From positions 1 to 34,074 of the forward strand of contig JAJACV010000006.1 in NCBI GenBank assembly GCA_022601335.1: a stretch of 34,074 bases of DNA, in the 5' to 3' direction. Positions 1 through 7,224 of this stretch are shown in pieces. Both the position numbers and the translations under genes were made by a program. Below the pieces are notes generated by a model, which did no database searches, was not told the origin of the DNA, and worked only from the letters and a program-made list of their open reading frames with translations. How positions within the stretch are numbered: position 1 is the stretch's first letter; every line of letters starts with the position of its first letter. The DNA is from Chlamydiota bacterium. GTDB taxonomy: Bacteria; Chlamydiota; Chlamydiia; Chlamydiales; JAAZZY01.

Positions 1-1854
1 GGGATGATTGATCATGAAATGAAAGAAATGCTCAATGTTATGTCCCTTCCCCATTCGGATAAAAAAAAATACCAACTTCGGCATGAAAATCACCTTTTTG
101 GACAGACAGACACTAATTTCCTAGAGGGCCAAAATAAGTATTTTACTCTAGGATTTCAAGGGCATATTAATAATTTGCCAGAGCTAAAAGATAAGCTTCT
201 TGAAAATGGTCAACTAGTTGAATCTTCAGAACTTGTGGACTTATTGATTACAGCTTTCCAAACATGGGGAGCTGAATTTCTAGCTTTTTTGAAAGGCAGT
301 TTCACTTTGTTTCTATTTGATAAAAAAGCTAAAACCCTTTTACTTGCTAGAGATAAAATTGGGACTCATCGGGTCTATTGGGGCCGCTTTGAAAAAACGT
401 TTGTTTTTGCAAGTCTTCTCAAAGGTTTACTAGCCTCTAAATTTGCTCCTCAACAGCCCTGCATGGAGTCTATTGCTTCCTACTTATATCTAGGTTACTT
501 TCCCCAAGACAAAACACCTATTCAAAATCTTAACTGTCTACTACCAGGCTATTACCTCATACTAGATTCTGAACATAACACTTATTTACATAAGTATTGG
601 TCCTTTAAAAAAGATTCTTCCCCTCTAACCTTAAAAGATACATGTGATGAAATGGATCACCTACTTTTCCAAGCAGTGAAACGCACCAGCTATAACGAGA
701 CTCAAAAAGCATGTTACTTAAGAGGTGATTTAGGCTCAGCATCTCTCGCCTACTATCTTAATAAAGCAAATAACAACCCCCTTTTATGCTGCGCTTCTAG
801 CTTTGAAGGAGAGGAAAACTCTTCTAGTTCTTTAAATGAGAAAATAGCAACGCAGCTAGGAGGTTCTCTCGAATCAGAAACTTTAACTCACGCCTCTCTT
901 CTAGAGCAGCTACGCGAAATGGTTTGGCACTTAGATGAACCTGTGGCAAACCCGGAGTGTTTATTGATTTGGGCTTGTGCCAAGAAAATGAGAGGAAAGG
1001 CCTCTGAAGTTTATACCTCTTTAGGCTGCGACGAGTTTATAAATTCACAACTCGTCAATACGTCTCAGTATAAACATTCTTTTTTTCATAATTGCATTCA
1101 GTTTATTCGCCCTTTTTCAATACGCTTTGGAGTTCCTCTTTTAGATAAAATCAATAAAAGGTCTGCTTTCGCAGCACTTAGATTTTTTCAAAAAAACTTT
1201 TGGTATAGTAACTATGTTAATCAAAATGCGCTTTTTAACTCCTCAGAGCTAATGAAAATAGCACCAGAGGTTTTTAAACACTTTAACTATGATATCTACC
1301 TACGCCAGACCTATCAATATCATAAACATCTTCACTCTCAAAAACTCAATAAAAATGAGCCTATTCATTACGAAGCAGAAACCACACTGTGCAATTTTTC
1401 TATACTACAGCACCAAAATATTTTTAAATCTGAGAATATTTCAGTACATTCGCCTTTTCTTGATGAAGATCTCTTTTCTTTTTTGATTCACATGCCAGAG
1501 TCCATGAAATTAGAAAAAGATAGATCATCAACAATTTTGGAAAGTCTAATGAAAGAAAACTTTAACAAAGAAAATCTTCAAGAACATAAGCAAACTCACC
1601 ATGATTTTTTAAGAAATTGGTTTCAGAATTCAACGTCTTCAAATGTATTTGAATTTATTACACACGGCACTTTATGTGAATCAGGTTTAATTTCGAAAAA
1701 AGAACTCCAAAAATTATTCTTACACAAAAAACTATCCGATAAACAAGTTGATAAAATTTGGTCGATACTTGTTTTAGAAATCTGGTTCAATATCTTTATC
1801 AATCGCCCTATTCACTCCTATCCCTCCTCTAATTTTTCAGAAGAAACAAATTAG
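1..1854 (+). CDS. Asparagine synthetase B-like protein, degenerate active site, 5' end probably cut by window
   Basis: The first ATG in the window (position 4) gives 616 residues. The fold of glutamine-dependent asparagine synthetase is recognisable: a glutaminase-like N-terminal half (FQGHINN at about 51-57, matching FNGEIYN; ARDKIGTHRVYW at 115-126) and a synthetase half (LDEPVANP at 310-317; a PFLDEDLFSFLIHMP block near the C-terminus). The ATP-pyrophosphatase loop, normally SGGxDSS, reads R-G-D-L-G-S-A at about 240-246, so the key Asp is gone. The later SGxGGDE-type motif is reduced to SLGCDEF. Compared with AsnB, roughly 24 N-terminal residues, including the nucleophile Cys2, are missing, and the frame is open to the window edge. 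The true start is therefore probably upstream and the state of Cys2 cannot be judged. Family membership is fairly sure. Enzyme activity is doubtful, and a pseudo-enzyme or a different amide ligase role is possible. It converges with the next gene with a 1-nt gap. Confidence 0.7.
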   Translation, partial: GMIDHEMKEMLNVMSLPHSDKKKYQLRHENHLFGQTDTNFLEGQNKYFTLGFQGHINNLPELKDKLLENGQLVESSELVDLLITAFQTWGAEFLAFLKGSFTLFLFDKKAKTLLLARDKIGTHRVYWGRFEKTFVFASLLKGLLASKFAPQQPCMESIASYLYLGYFPQDKTPIQNLNCLLPGYYLILDSEHNTYLHKYWSFKKDSSPLTLKDTCDEMDHLLFQAVKRTSYNETQKACYLRGDLGSASLAYYLNKANNNPLLCCASSFEGEENSSSSLNEKIATQLGGSLESETLTHASLLEQLREMVWHLDEPVANPECLLIWACAKKMRGKASEVYTSLGCDEFINSQLVNTSQYKHSFFHNCIQFIRPFSIRFGVPLLDKINKRSAFAALRFFQKNFWYSNYVNQNALFNSSELMKIAPEVFKHFNYDIYLRQTYQYHKHLHSQKLNKNEPIHYEAETTLCNFSILQHQNIFKSENISVHSPFLDEDLFSFLIHMPESMKLEKDRSSTILESLMKENFNKENLQEHKQTHHDFLRNWFQNSTSSNVFEFITHGTLCESGLISKKELQKLFLHKKLSDKQVDKIWSILVLEIWFNIFINRPIHSYPSSNFSEETN

Positions 1855-1855
1855 C

Positions 1856-2440
1856 TTACTCAGGAAAATTGATCTCAATATATTCTGGGCAGTTCTCATC
1901 CTTAGTATCATTTCTACAAAATTGGCTCTGAGCTACGGTCTCTATCCACAAGGATTGATTTAAGCTTGCTAATTCCTTTTTGGATGTATAGCGCAGCATC
2001 ACAAGTTGATTCCATTTATTTTTCATAATTTTGACCCATTCATGTTGAGCTCCTTTAAAGGGAGCATTCACCCACCATTCAAAATAAACAGCATCTTTGT
2101 TTTTAGAATGAACCTCATAATGAACCAGCTCAGGTGGATCTATTTCTTCTTTAAGATTTTGAATAAATTTATCAAATAAAAGAGCTATTTGAAAATCATT
2201 TTCCAGCTGATAAGCTTGAAGTGTGAAGGATTCTAACCCCTCCCCTTCTATCTCTAAAGAAGGAACCCAATCTATGATTTTTTCTCTTTGTTCTTCAAAA
2301 ACATTTTTCTTTTCCCAGCGAAGGTTAAACTCATTTTGATGAGGTAAAATCACAGAGTATTGAAGATTCTCATGAGCCCTTAATGGGATCGCTAGAAATA
2401 TTGAGAAAATGATTAGAACTAAACTATAACTTTTCACCAT
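1856..2440 (-). CDS. Secreted/periplasmic hypothetical protein
   Basis: A 194-residue protein that I do not recognise. It begins with a clear Sec signal peptide: MVKSYS, a hydrophobic core of about 12 residues, then a PLRAHE region, with likely cleavage after RAH or RA at about residue 22. The mature part is soluble and rich in charged and aromatic residues (VYFEWWVNAP, HEWVKIMKNKW). Two cysteines near the C-terminus (FCRNDTKDENCPEY) could form a disulphide after export. The start ATG follows AGGA at a spacing of about 5 nt. It lies 31 bp downstream of the ankyrin gene on the same strand, and its stop nearly touches the stop of the convergent AsnB-like gene. Periplasmic location is inferred from the signal peptide; the function is unknown. 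Confidence 0.6.
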   Translation of the reverse strand: MVKSYSLVLIIFSIFLAIPLRAHENLQYSVILPHQNEFNLRWEKKNVFEEQREKIIDWVPSLEIEGEGLESFTLQAYQLENDFQIALLFDKFIQNLKEEIDPPELVHYEVHSKNKDAVYFEWWVNAPFKGAQHEWVKIMKNKWNQLVMLRYTSKKELASLNQSLWIETVAQSQFCRNDTKDENCPEYIEINFPE

Positions 2441-2471
2441 AACATCCTATTTGAAATTACTTATTACTATT

Positions 2472-3911
2472 TCAGGCTTGACTCTCTTCAGAAGCAGCGC
2501 TTTTAGTGAGTTTAAATTTTGACTCTGAGGCTTTAGCAAATTCGTTCTCTGTAAAGCTTCTAATTGTCAAAGCATGTGTTTTACTATCTCTATATAGCAT
2601 TCTTACTTCTTTTTGGTTATTAGGAATGAGTTCAGCACCGTGTCTCATAGCTAATTCATATGTCATTATAGAAAGAGAGTAATGGAGAGGTGTAGAACCA
2701 AAATCATCTCGGGCATTTACATTTAGCCTCTGTATTTCAATTAAACTTTTTGCCAAATGATAAGCGGGTTGATTATCTTTTTTAAACAGGACATGTAAAG
2801 CATTTCCATTGTTTTCACATGTACACGCTCTAGGATCTGCACTATGTTTTATTAATTCACGTGCCATATATATATCTGAATTAAATTTTTGATCTCTCAG
2901 TACTTTTAATCTAATATCTTTATTACCTGGAGAAGTGAGCCCGTTTTTCAACTCATATGCCAAGCGCTCTGAAACGGCACGGGTCCCCTCATAATGAGTA
3001 ACTTCACGAGCTAACTGAGAGCCAAAAGGAGTTTGGTCTAAATTGTTTTTTTCATCTACCTTTGCCCCACGCTCGATTAAGGAGGCTACAAATTTAGGAT
3101 TTTTTAATTTATGAAGAGCCGTATTTCCCTCCTTATCTGTTTGATTAAAATCAAAATCAATCTTTTCAAATAGCGACAAATAGTATGGATCCGGGCTATC
3201 TATCAGATTACCATTTGCAACAGACATAAATAAAGATAGTTTTTCCTCGCCTGAGAAATACTTTTTTAAATTAGGACATTTGCCGAGAAGAGACAACAAG
3301 GGAACATAATATCTCTTTTCTAGCATCAATTGCAGAGGAGTCTTTTGATCGTTATTTTTAATCTCTAGTATTGTTTCATCCCTGTTAAGACACATAAGGG
3401 CCACTTTCTCAATTTTTTCAGGACCTGACTCTCTGGATCCATATATATGAAGTAGAGTGTCACCTCTCTTATTTTGAATTTTCGGATCTAGGCCTAAATC
3501 TAGTAAATGCTGAATAACATCAGGGCTCTCTTGAAAATGTAGGATAGTTGAACCATCAAGAATTCTTGAAATACGCAAGGATCTTTCGTTTAATATTGAA
3601 ATAGCCTCTTGTAGATCTTTTCTTTTTCTATCTTTGCTCCTATTAAATCTAGTTAAAAAGGTTGTCAATTTGTCAATCGACAACTTTCCCTCTAAATAAC
3701 TTCCAGCGGGTAGGCGGCTTTGAAGTTCCTCTACACTTCGATATCTTCTAAATCGATCTAGATATTACTGAACAAATTTACCTGGTTTAAATTCAGTCCC
3801 TTGGTCACTATGAATATCTAGAGATACAGTTGAAGAAGCTCTTTCTGGTAAAGCAAAAACTTCAGGTAAGCTTTCAGGTAAGCTTGTAGATCTCCTCAAA
3901 GAAAAGGCCAT
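2472..3911 (-). pseudogene. Ankyrin-repeat protein gene interrupted by an in-frame TAA
   Basis: The main open frame (from TTG at 3683, 403 residues) carries ankyrin-like units: GDTLLHI (about 74-80), KTPLQLM, GNTALHKL (186-193), GNALHVLF (293-300) and GSTPLHYS (329-336). It has no ATG near its start. The same frame continues upstream without a shift through 27 sense codons to TAA at 3765-3767, then through 48 more codons to an ATG at 3911 preceded by AAGGA at good spacing. The simplest reading is one gene of about 479 codons with a nonsense codon at codon 49. An alternative is initiation at TTG 3683, which has GAGGG a few bases upstream; a sequencing error or readthrough is also possible. Ankyrin proteins of intracellular bacteria are often secreted effectors, but no secretion signal is visible and that role is only an inference. 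Confidence 0.65.
3861..3884. repeat. Two perfect tandem copies of a 12-bp unit
   Basis: The unit TTCAGGTAAGCT occurs twice head to tail. On the - strand, in the frame of the ankyrin gene's N-terminal piece, it encodes Ser-Leu-Pro-Glu twice. The length is a multiple of three, which fits slippage within a formerly translated region. Confidence 0.85.
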
Positions 3912-4094
3912 ATTCGTTCCTTATGTTATTTAATGTCCATCCATCAAAATATCAACTGTATATTTATTCTTTTAACAAGTAAATTTCGTGTAAAATAGAA
4001 GTAGAATAGTCTGAATTTGAATTCTATTAAATAGATATTTAATAAGCTAGCCTATAGAAATCAAGGGGTTGAAGTAAAAACTTCAAAGAATTCG

Positions 4095-4123
4095 TTGTTC
4101 CTTTATACTCTTTTAAGTATAAT
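4095..4123 (+). promoter_or_regulatory. Sigma70-type promoter of ffs
   Basis: A -35 element TTGTTC (4095-4100) and a perfect -10 TATAAT (4118-4123) are separated by 17 bp. The predicted start, about 7-10 nt further on, coincides with the start of the SRP RNA stem at about 4134. Confidence 0.6.
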
Positions 4124-4133
4124 AATGCTCTTA

Positions 4134-4235
4134 ACCGGGGACCTTGTAAGATAAGGACCTCCGAACCAGGTCAGGACCGGAAGGTAGCAGCCTTAAGGAG
4201 TGTTTCTTATGTTTTAAGACCATCTCCGGTTTTTT
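4134..4235 (+). ncRNA. ffs: Signal recognition particle RNA, small bacterial 4.5S type
   Basis: The universally conserved SRP RNA core is present: CCAGGTCAGGACCGGAAGG followed by TAGCAGCC (about 4168-4194), which forms the apical loop and internal loop bound by Ffh. The ends pair: ACCGGGGA (4134-4141) with TCTCCGGT (4223-4230), one G-U pair. The run of T from 4230 makes this basal stem a Rho-independent terminator. The length of about 100 nt fits the short 4.5S class without an Alu domain. The RNA scaffolds Ffh for co-translational targeting to FtsY and SecYEG. The 3' end abuts the stop codon of the convergent mazG gene (4236). Confidence 0.95.
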
Positions 4236-4856
4236 TTACTCTTTAGAAATCCAATTCTTAAATTTTTGCTCAAAAAGCTTCAATCTATCTTCTAGAACCT
4301 GATCTACATTCTTAAATTCATTAGAAGCTTTAAAAATAGTACCTATCAATTGATCACCCAAATCGTTTTCATCTAAGTCCCCTGAGTAACCGTATTTATT
4401 GGCGAGTTCAACCCATTTAACAGCTTTTGTTAAAGTCGGTAGAGAGGGAGCTACAGAAGAAAAAAGATCTTGTTTTTGCTCTTCTCTCTCTTGAGCTTTT
4501 AAAGAAGCCCACTGTTCTCTTAATTCATCTAGAGTCAGCTGTCTTGGATCTTTGAAAACATGAGGGGATCTTCTTACGATTTTGTCACACCCTACTTGGA
4601 CAAGCTTATCAAAATCTAAAGCGTATTTTTTTAAGGCTAATGAAAGAGCAAAAGATACCGTAAAAAGTAGATCTCCGAGTTCTTCTTTGACTTTTTGAGG
4701 AGACTCTGAGCGCTCTGCATCAAGAACCTCGTAGGCCTCTTCGATAATATAGTGACAAATTGAAGAGAGGTTTTGATCTTTAACCCATGGGCACCCTTGG
4801 GCGCCCATAAGATCCTCTAAAATTTTGAAATAAGACTGAATAGAAAAATCCATCAT
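4236..4856 (-). CDS. mazG: Nucleoside triphosphate pyrophosphohydrolase MazG
   Basis: A 206-residue all-alpha NTP pyrophosphatase that hydrolyses (d)NTPs to NMP and PPi, a housekeeping role. The N-terminal MazG domain is clear: GCPWVKDQ (21-28), the metal-binding EExxE at E39/E40/E43 followed by ExxD at E59/D62, then RRSPHVF at about 94-100. A second, shorter MazG-like region follows (LTKAVKWVELANKYGYSGD). The protein is shorter than the roughly 260-residue E. coli enzyme, mostly at the C-terminus. Two adjacent ATG codons could start it (4856 or 4853). The AGG upstream is better spaced for the second. The start region lies inside a 12-bp inverted repeat (4851-4893) that may affect its expression. 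Confidence 0.9.
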   Translation of the reverse strand: MMDFSIQSYFKILEDLMGAQGCPWVKDQNLSSICHYIIEEAYEVLDAERSESPQKVKEELGDLLFTVSFALSLALKKYALDFDKLVQVGCDKIVRRSPHVFKDPRQLTLDELREQWASLKAQEREEQKQDLFSSVAPSLPTLTKAVKWVELANKYGYSGDLDENDLGDQLIGTIFKASNEFKNVDQVLEDRLKLFEQKFKNWISKE

Positions 4857-4893
4857 TTACCTGTTATAAAGAGGAAATTATAGGTAAATGATG
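4851..4893. repeat. Perfect 12-bp inverted repeat over the mazG start codon
   Basis: CATCATTTACCT (4851-4862) is the exact reverse complement of AGGTAAATGATG (4882-4893), with a 19-nt spacer. One arm holds the ribosome-binding AGG and both candidate ATG codons of mazG. In a - strand transcript that enters from upstream, a hairpin would bury the mazG start. In DNA it could be an operator. Confidence 0.8.
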
Positions 4894-4905
4894 AAATTTA
4901 TTAAA
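4877..4905 (-). promoter_or_regulatory. Possible mazG promoter inside the inverted repeat
   Basis: Reading the - strand, a perfect -10 TATAAT lies at 4882-4877, in the spacer edge of the inverted repeat. At 17 bp the -35 is only TTTAAT (4905-4900), a weak match. The expected start near 4869 would give an mRNA with a leader of about 13 nt that lacks the upstream repeat arm. Confidence 0.35.
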
Positions 4906-4938
4906 CCCCTATTAAGGGTTGTGCAGCTTTATTTAGAC

Positions 4939-5115
4939 TTATCGTCTTTTTGCGCAGCATCTGCAGTTTCTTGAAGATTTGCAGCATTTTTTGCTACAGC
5001 AGCTATTTGATTTGCAGTTTTTTTTGCAGCAATTTTTTCCACCTGTCCAATTTTGACATCCGGCAGCTCCAATTGATAATGCAGCAGTGGCTACAATAAG
5101 TGCGAATTTTTTCAT
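4939..5115 (-). CDS. Tiny lipoprotein; Cys-rich as read, probably a frameshifted Ala-rich helix
   Basis: An open frame of 58 codons with an excellent AGGAG site 6-7 nt before its ATG. Residues 1-20 are a lipoprotein signal: MKKFALIVATAALSIG, then A-A-G-C with C20 as the lipidation site. As read, the mature part has 11 Cys in 39 residues, resembling the idea of the chlamydial small Cys-rich lipoprotein OmcA. However, the Cys codons are nearly all TGC with many C-ending codons, unlike this AT-rich genome. The +1 frame (stop at 4931-4929) reads KIAAKKTANQIAAVAKNAAN with almost only A/T third positions and ends KDDKSK. Removing one A from CAAAATT or GGAAAAAATT would join the signal to that Ala-rich helix, giving an Lpp-like lipoprotein of about 61 residues. 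I favour the frameshift, but the Cys-rich product cannot be excluded. Confidence 0.55.
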   Translation of the reverse strand: MKKFALIVATAALSIGAAGCQNWTGGKNCCKKNCKSNSCCSKKCCKSSRNCRCCAKRR

Positions 5116-5168
5116 AATATTCTCCTTCAGAGTTTTTTTTTTGAAAATGGTCCCTATCCTACTATCTG

Positions 5169-5184
5169 GATCTAACTTTAGATC
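5169..5184. repeat. Short palindrome sharing AGATCTAAAGTT with the 9.4 kb terminator
   Basis: GATCTAA (5169-5175) and TTAGATC (5178-5184) are inverted around a 2-nt centre. The 12-mer AACTTTAGATCT (5174-5185) recurs in the hairpin behind mnmA. It lies 54 bp upstream of the tiny lipoprotein start on the - strand and could be an operator or a dispersed repeat remnant. The rest of 5116-5324 shows no other gene. Confidence 0.4.
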
Positions 5185-5324
5185 TAAATCGAGTTTTGTT
5201 TTATTTCAAGAGGTATCTTTACTCTCTAATAGTCAGTATTTTTAAGAGTTGATTCTTTAAGTTATTTATTTACTTTAGGTTAAGGCAATTCAGCTCTTCT
5301 ATTCATTTTTTAACAACTTGTAAA

Positions 5325-5540
5325 TCAATAGCTAACAATAAAGCTGCGAATTGTGACTGAAGCAACAACAACAGGAGTCATTCCTCTCATCTCCAGCATT
5401 TTTTTTCATCTGAGCCCCTGATTATTCCTCAAGCTACTACATTTTTTTAATTGACTTTGAGGATGTGATTTCCCTCCTAAACAGCTTGGTAAGAGGACCA
5501 CAGCTAAAAATACACAACTAACGGTTATTACCTGTCTCAC
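5325..5540 (-). pseudogene. Small lipoprotein gene, apparently interrupted by TGA
   Basis: A GTG at 5540, preceded by GAGG at good spacing, starts a 44-codon frame: MRQVITVSCVFLAVVLL followed by the lipobox L-P-S-C (C20), then GGKSHPQSQLKKCSSLRNNQ. This is a convincing lipoprotein signal. The frame stops at TGA (5406-5408), but the same frame continues for 26 more codons (KKMLEMRGMTPVVVASVTIR...) to a TGA at 5325-5327, a hydrophobic, protein-like stretch. An 8-A tract lies right at the break. It may be a decayed gene, a short real lipoprotein, or two pieces. There is no ATG and no recognised family. The next 160 bases up to 5702 hold no gene that I can support. Confidence 0.4.
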
Positions 5541-5702
5541 TTTTACCTCATCGAAGTTAAAAATATATTTGCAGATGATATCGATAAAAAAAGAACATTG
5601 AATTCTTATTTTTAAAAGATTTGAAGCTTGTTATAAAATGGAATCCTAATTTAAGATTATATCTATTAGTTACTTAGAAATTTTAATTTAAGAAACCCTC
5701 CA

Positions 5703-6344
5703 ATGACAGAAAATCTAATTTCTCAACAGATTATACCTGTCCATAATACTTCAATCGCAAAAGATCAAATTTCCCTACAAAGCGATGATCTACCTGGACC
5801 TGGAGTTCATACTATAGAGTTTAAAATCAAAGATTTAACTTCTAACCAAAGTTCACCTCTCCATAAGGATGTTCCCAGGTTCAAATTTCATGTCTCTCAA
5901 GACTGCCCATTACATGACATTCCTCAATCAACAGAAGACCTACCTTTTACTTTTAATCACACTGCTACTTTTGATATAGCTACCAAAAAAGTAAGCCGAT
6001 TAGCAGATGGAAAATATTTTTCTAAATCGCTTTATATAGGCTCTTGTAATGAATCAAGAGAGCAGAGCTTGAGCCTAATAATTATTCCTTTATTTAAGGT
6101 GCCACAAAGCAGCTTTGAGATAATTCACAACGTTATTCCCTTTCCAAAAGTTCTCATTTCAGAAGATGAAGCAGAAAACGAAAGCCCTTATCTTAAAGAC
6201 GGTGCTCTTACAAGAGTCACCGTTTTAATTCAAAAAACAGCTTCTTCTACATTCAATATCCAGACTAAGGTAAATACTCTTTTACCAAATGGGGATGGAT
6301 ATGCACTGATTGACGAAAATCACCCCTTTAGCATTACTAAATAA
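5703..6344 (+). CDS. Hypothetical protein, 213 residues
   Basis: Not recognised. The open frame is long for this AT-rich context and its third positions are A/T-rich as in neighbouring genes, so it is probably real. No signal peptide or membrane segment is visible. The sequence has alternating polar and hydrophobic runs (THTIEFKIKD-like, SLSLIIIPLF, ALTRVTVLIQ), which suggests a beta-rich soluble protein. Two short Cys/His-bearing stretches (SQDCPLHDIP, IGSCNES) stand out. No clear Shine-Dalgarno site precedes the ATG (the leader ends in AAACCCTCCA). It stands alone between the decayed lipoprotein region and the methyltransferase operon. An effector or lineage-specific protein is possible, but nothing in the sequence proves it. 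Confidence 0.5.
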   Translation: MTENLISQQIIPVHNTSIAKDQISLQSDDLPGPGVHTIEFKIKDLTSNQSSPLHKDVPRFKFHVSQDCPLHDIPQSTEDLPFTFNHTATFDIATKKVSRLADGKYFSKSLYIGSCNESREQSLSLIIIPLFKVPQSSFEIIHNVIPFPKVLISEDEAENESPYLKDGALTRVTVLIQKTASSTFNIQTKVNTLLPNGDGYALIDENHPFSITK

Positions 6345-6455
6345 AAATTGAAAATCAGTTTTTTTTTAAAAAAATTACTTTGTTTTCAAAATTTAAATTC
6401 TATTGTTTTCTAACTATATAACGTTTAAAATCTATGTTTTAATAGTGAGCAGGCT

Positions 6456-7223
6456 ATGCGACATAAAACAAGTTGGCAAACAGTCCATTCGTGGTATGAC
6501 AAACATCAAAGTGAAGATGGAGGTTACTATCATCGTGAAGTTATTTTTCCAAAATTACTTGCATCCATCAAACTCGACGAAAACTCTCGTGTTTTAGATC
6601 TTGGTTGTGGAGAAGGTATTTTGGGTCGAAAGCTTGCAAAAATTAACCATTATGTTGGCATTGATGCTTCTTCGGGTTTAATCAAAAAAGCTAAGATTAA
6701 AGATAGTAATAAATCGCACCATTATCAAGTAGGCGATGTAACCTATGATTTAAAGGTCTCTGATAGTTTTACACATGCTTTTTTTGTTCTTTCGATTCAA
6801 AATATCTCTAACCCTAAAAAAGCGTTAGAAAGTGCCTGGAAAAATTTAGAAGAAGGCGGTTCTTTGTCTCTGGTTATCAATCACCCTTGCTTTAGAATCC
6901 CTCAAAATTCTTCTTGGGATATCGATCTCAAAGCTAATACTCAATCAAGAAAACTAAAGCGCTACCTCAGCCCCTTTCGTTCTGCAATAAAAGCGCATCC
7001 TTCGAAAAAGGAATTTTCTGAGACAACCCTTAGCTTTCACTATTCGCTCTCTAATTTTTTCTCTTATCTCAAAGATGTTGGTTTTTATGTAGAAGATTTC
7101 ATAGAAGTCTGCTCCAATAGAAAAAGTTATGGAAAAAAAGCGCGAGCAGAAAATTTTGCTCGAGCCGAATTTCCTCTATTTTTGATAATGAACTGTCGTA
7201 AACATTCTAAATTAAATAAGTAA
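6456..7223 (+). CDS. Class I SAM-dependent methyltransferase
   Basis: A 255-residue Rossmann-fold methyltransferase. Motif I is LDLGCGEG (47-54), which binds SAM. VGID (67-70) ends strand beta2 with the acidic residue that contacts the SAM ribose, and a GDVTYDL motif near 93 follows. The typical LEEGGSLSLVINHPCFRIPQ block sits around 140-160; the HPCFRIP-SSW signature belongs to a widespread uncharacterised methyltransferase group. The substrate is unknown: a small molecule, a lipid quinone or a protein are all possible. It is the first gene of a three-gene + strand operon: 1 nt separates its stop from the next ATG. A weak AGG precedes the start. Confidence 0.85.
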   Translation: MRHKTSWQTVHSWYDKHQSEDGGYYHREVIFPKLLASIKLDENSRVLDLGCGEGILGRKLAKINHYVGIDASSGLIKKAKIKDSNKSHHYQVGDVTYDLKVSDSFTHAFFVLSIQNISNPKKALESAWKNLEEGGSLSLVINHPCFRIPQNSSWDIDLKANTQSRKLKRYLSPFRSAIKAHPSKKEFSETTLSFHYSLSNFFSYLKDVGFYVEDFIEVCSNRKSYGKKARAENFARAEFPLFLIMNCRKHSKLNK

Positions 7224-7224
7224 T

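Noticed and set aside
6345..6455. Terminator after the 213-residue orphan gene
   Set aside because: T and A runs are present (near 6360-6375), but no GC-bearing stem; only A/T self-complementarity, too weak to call.
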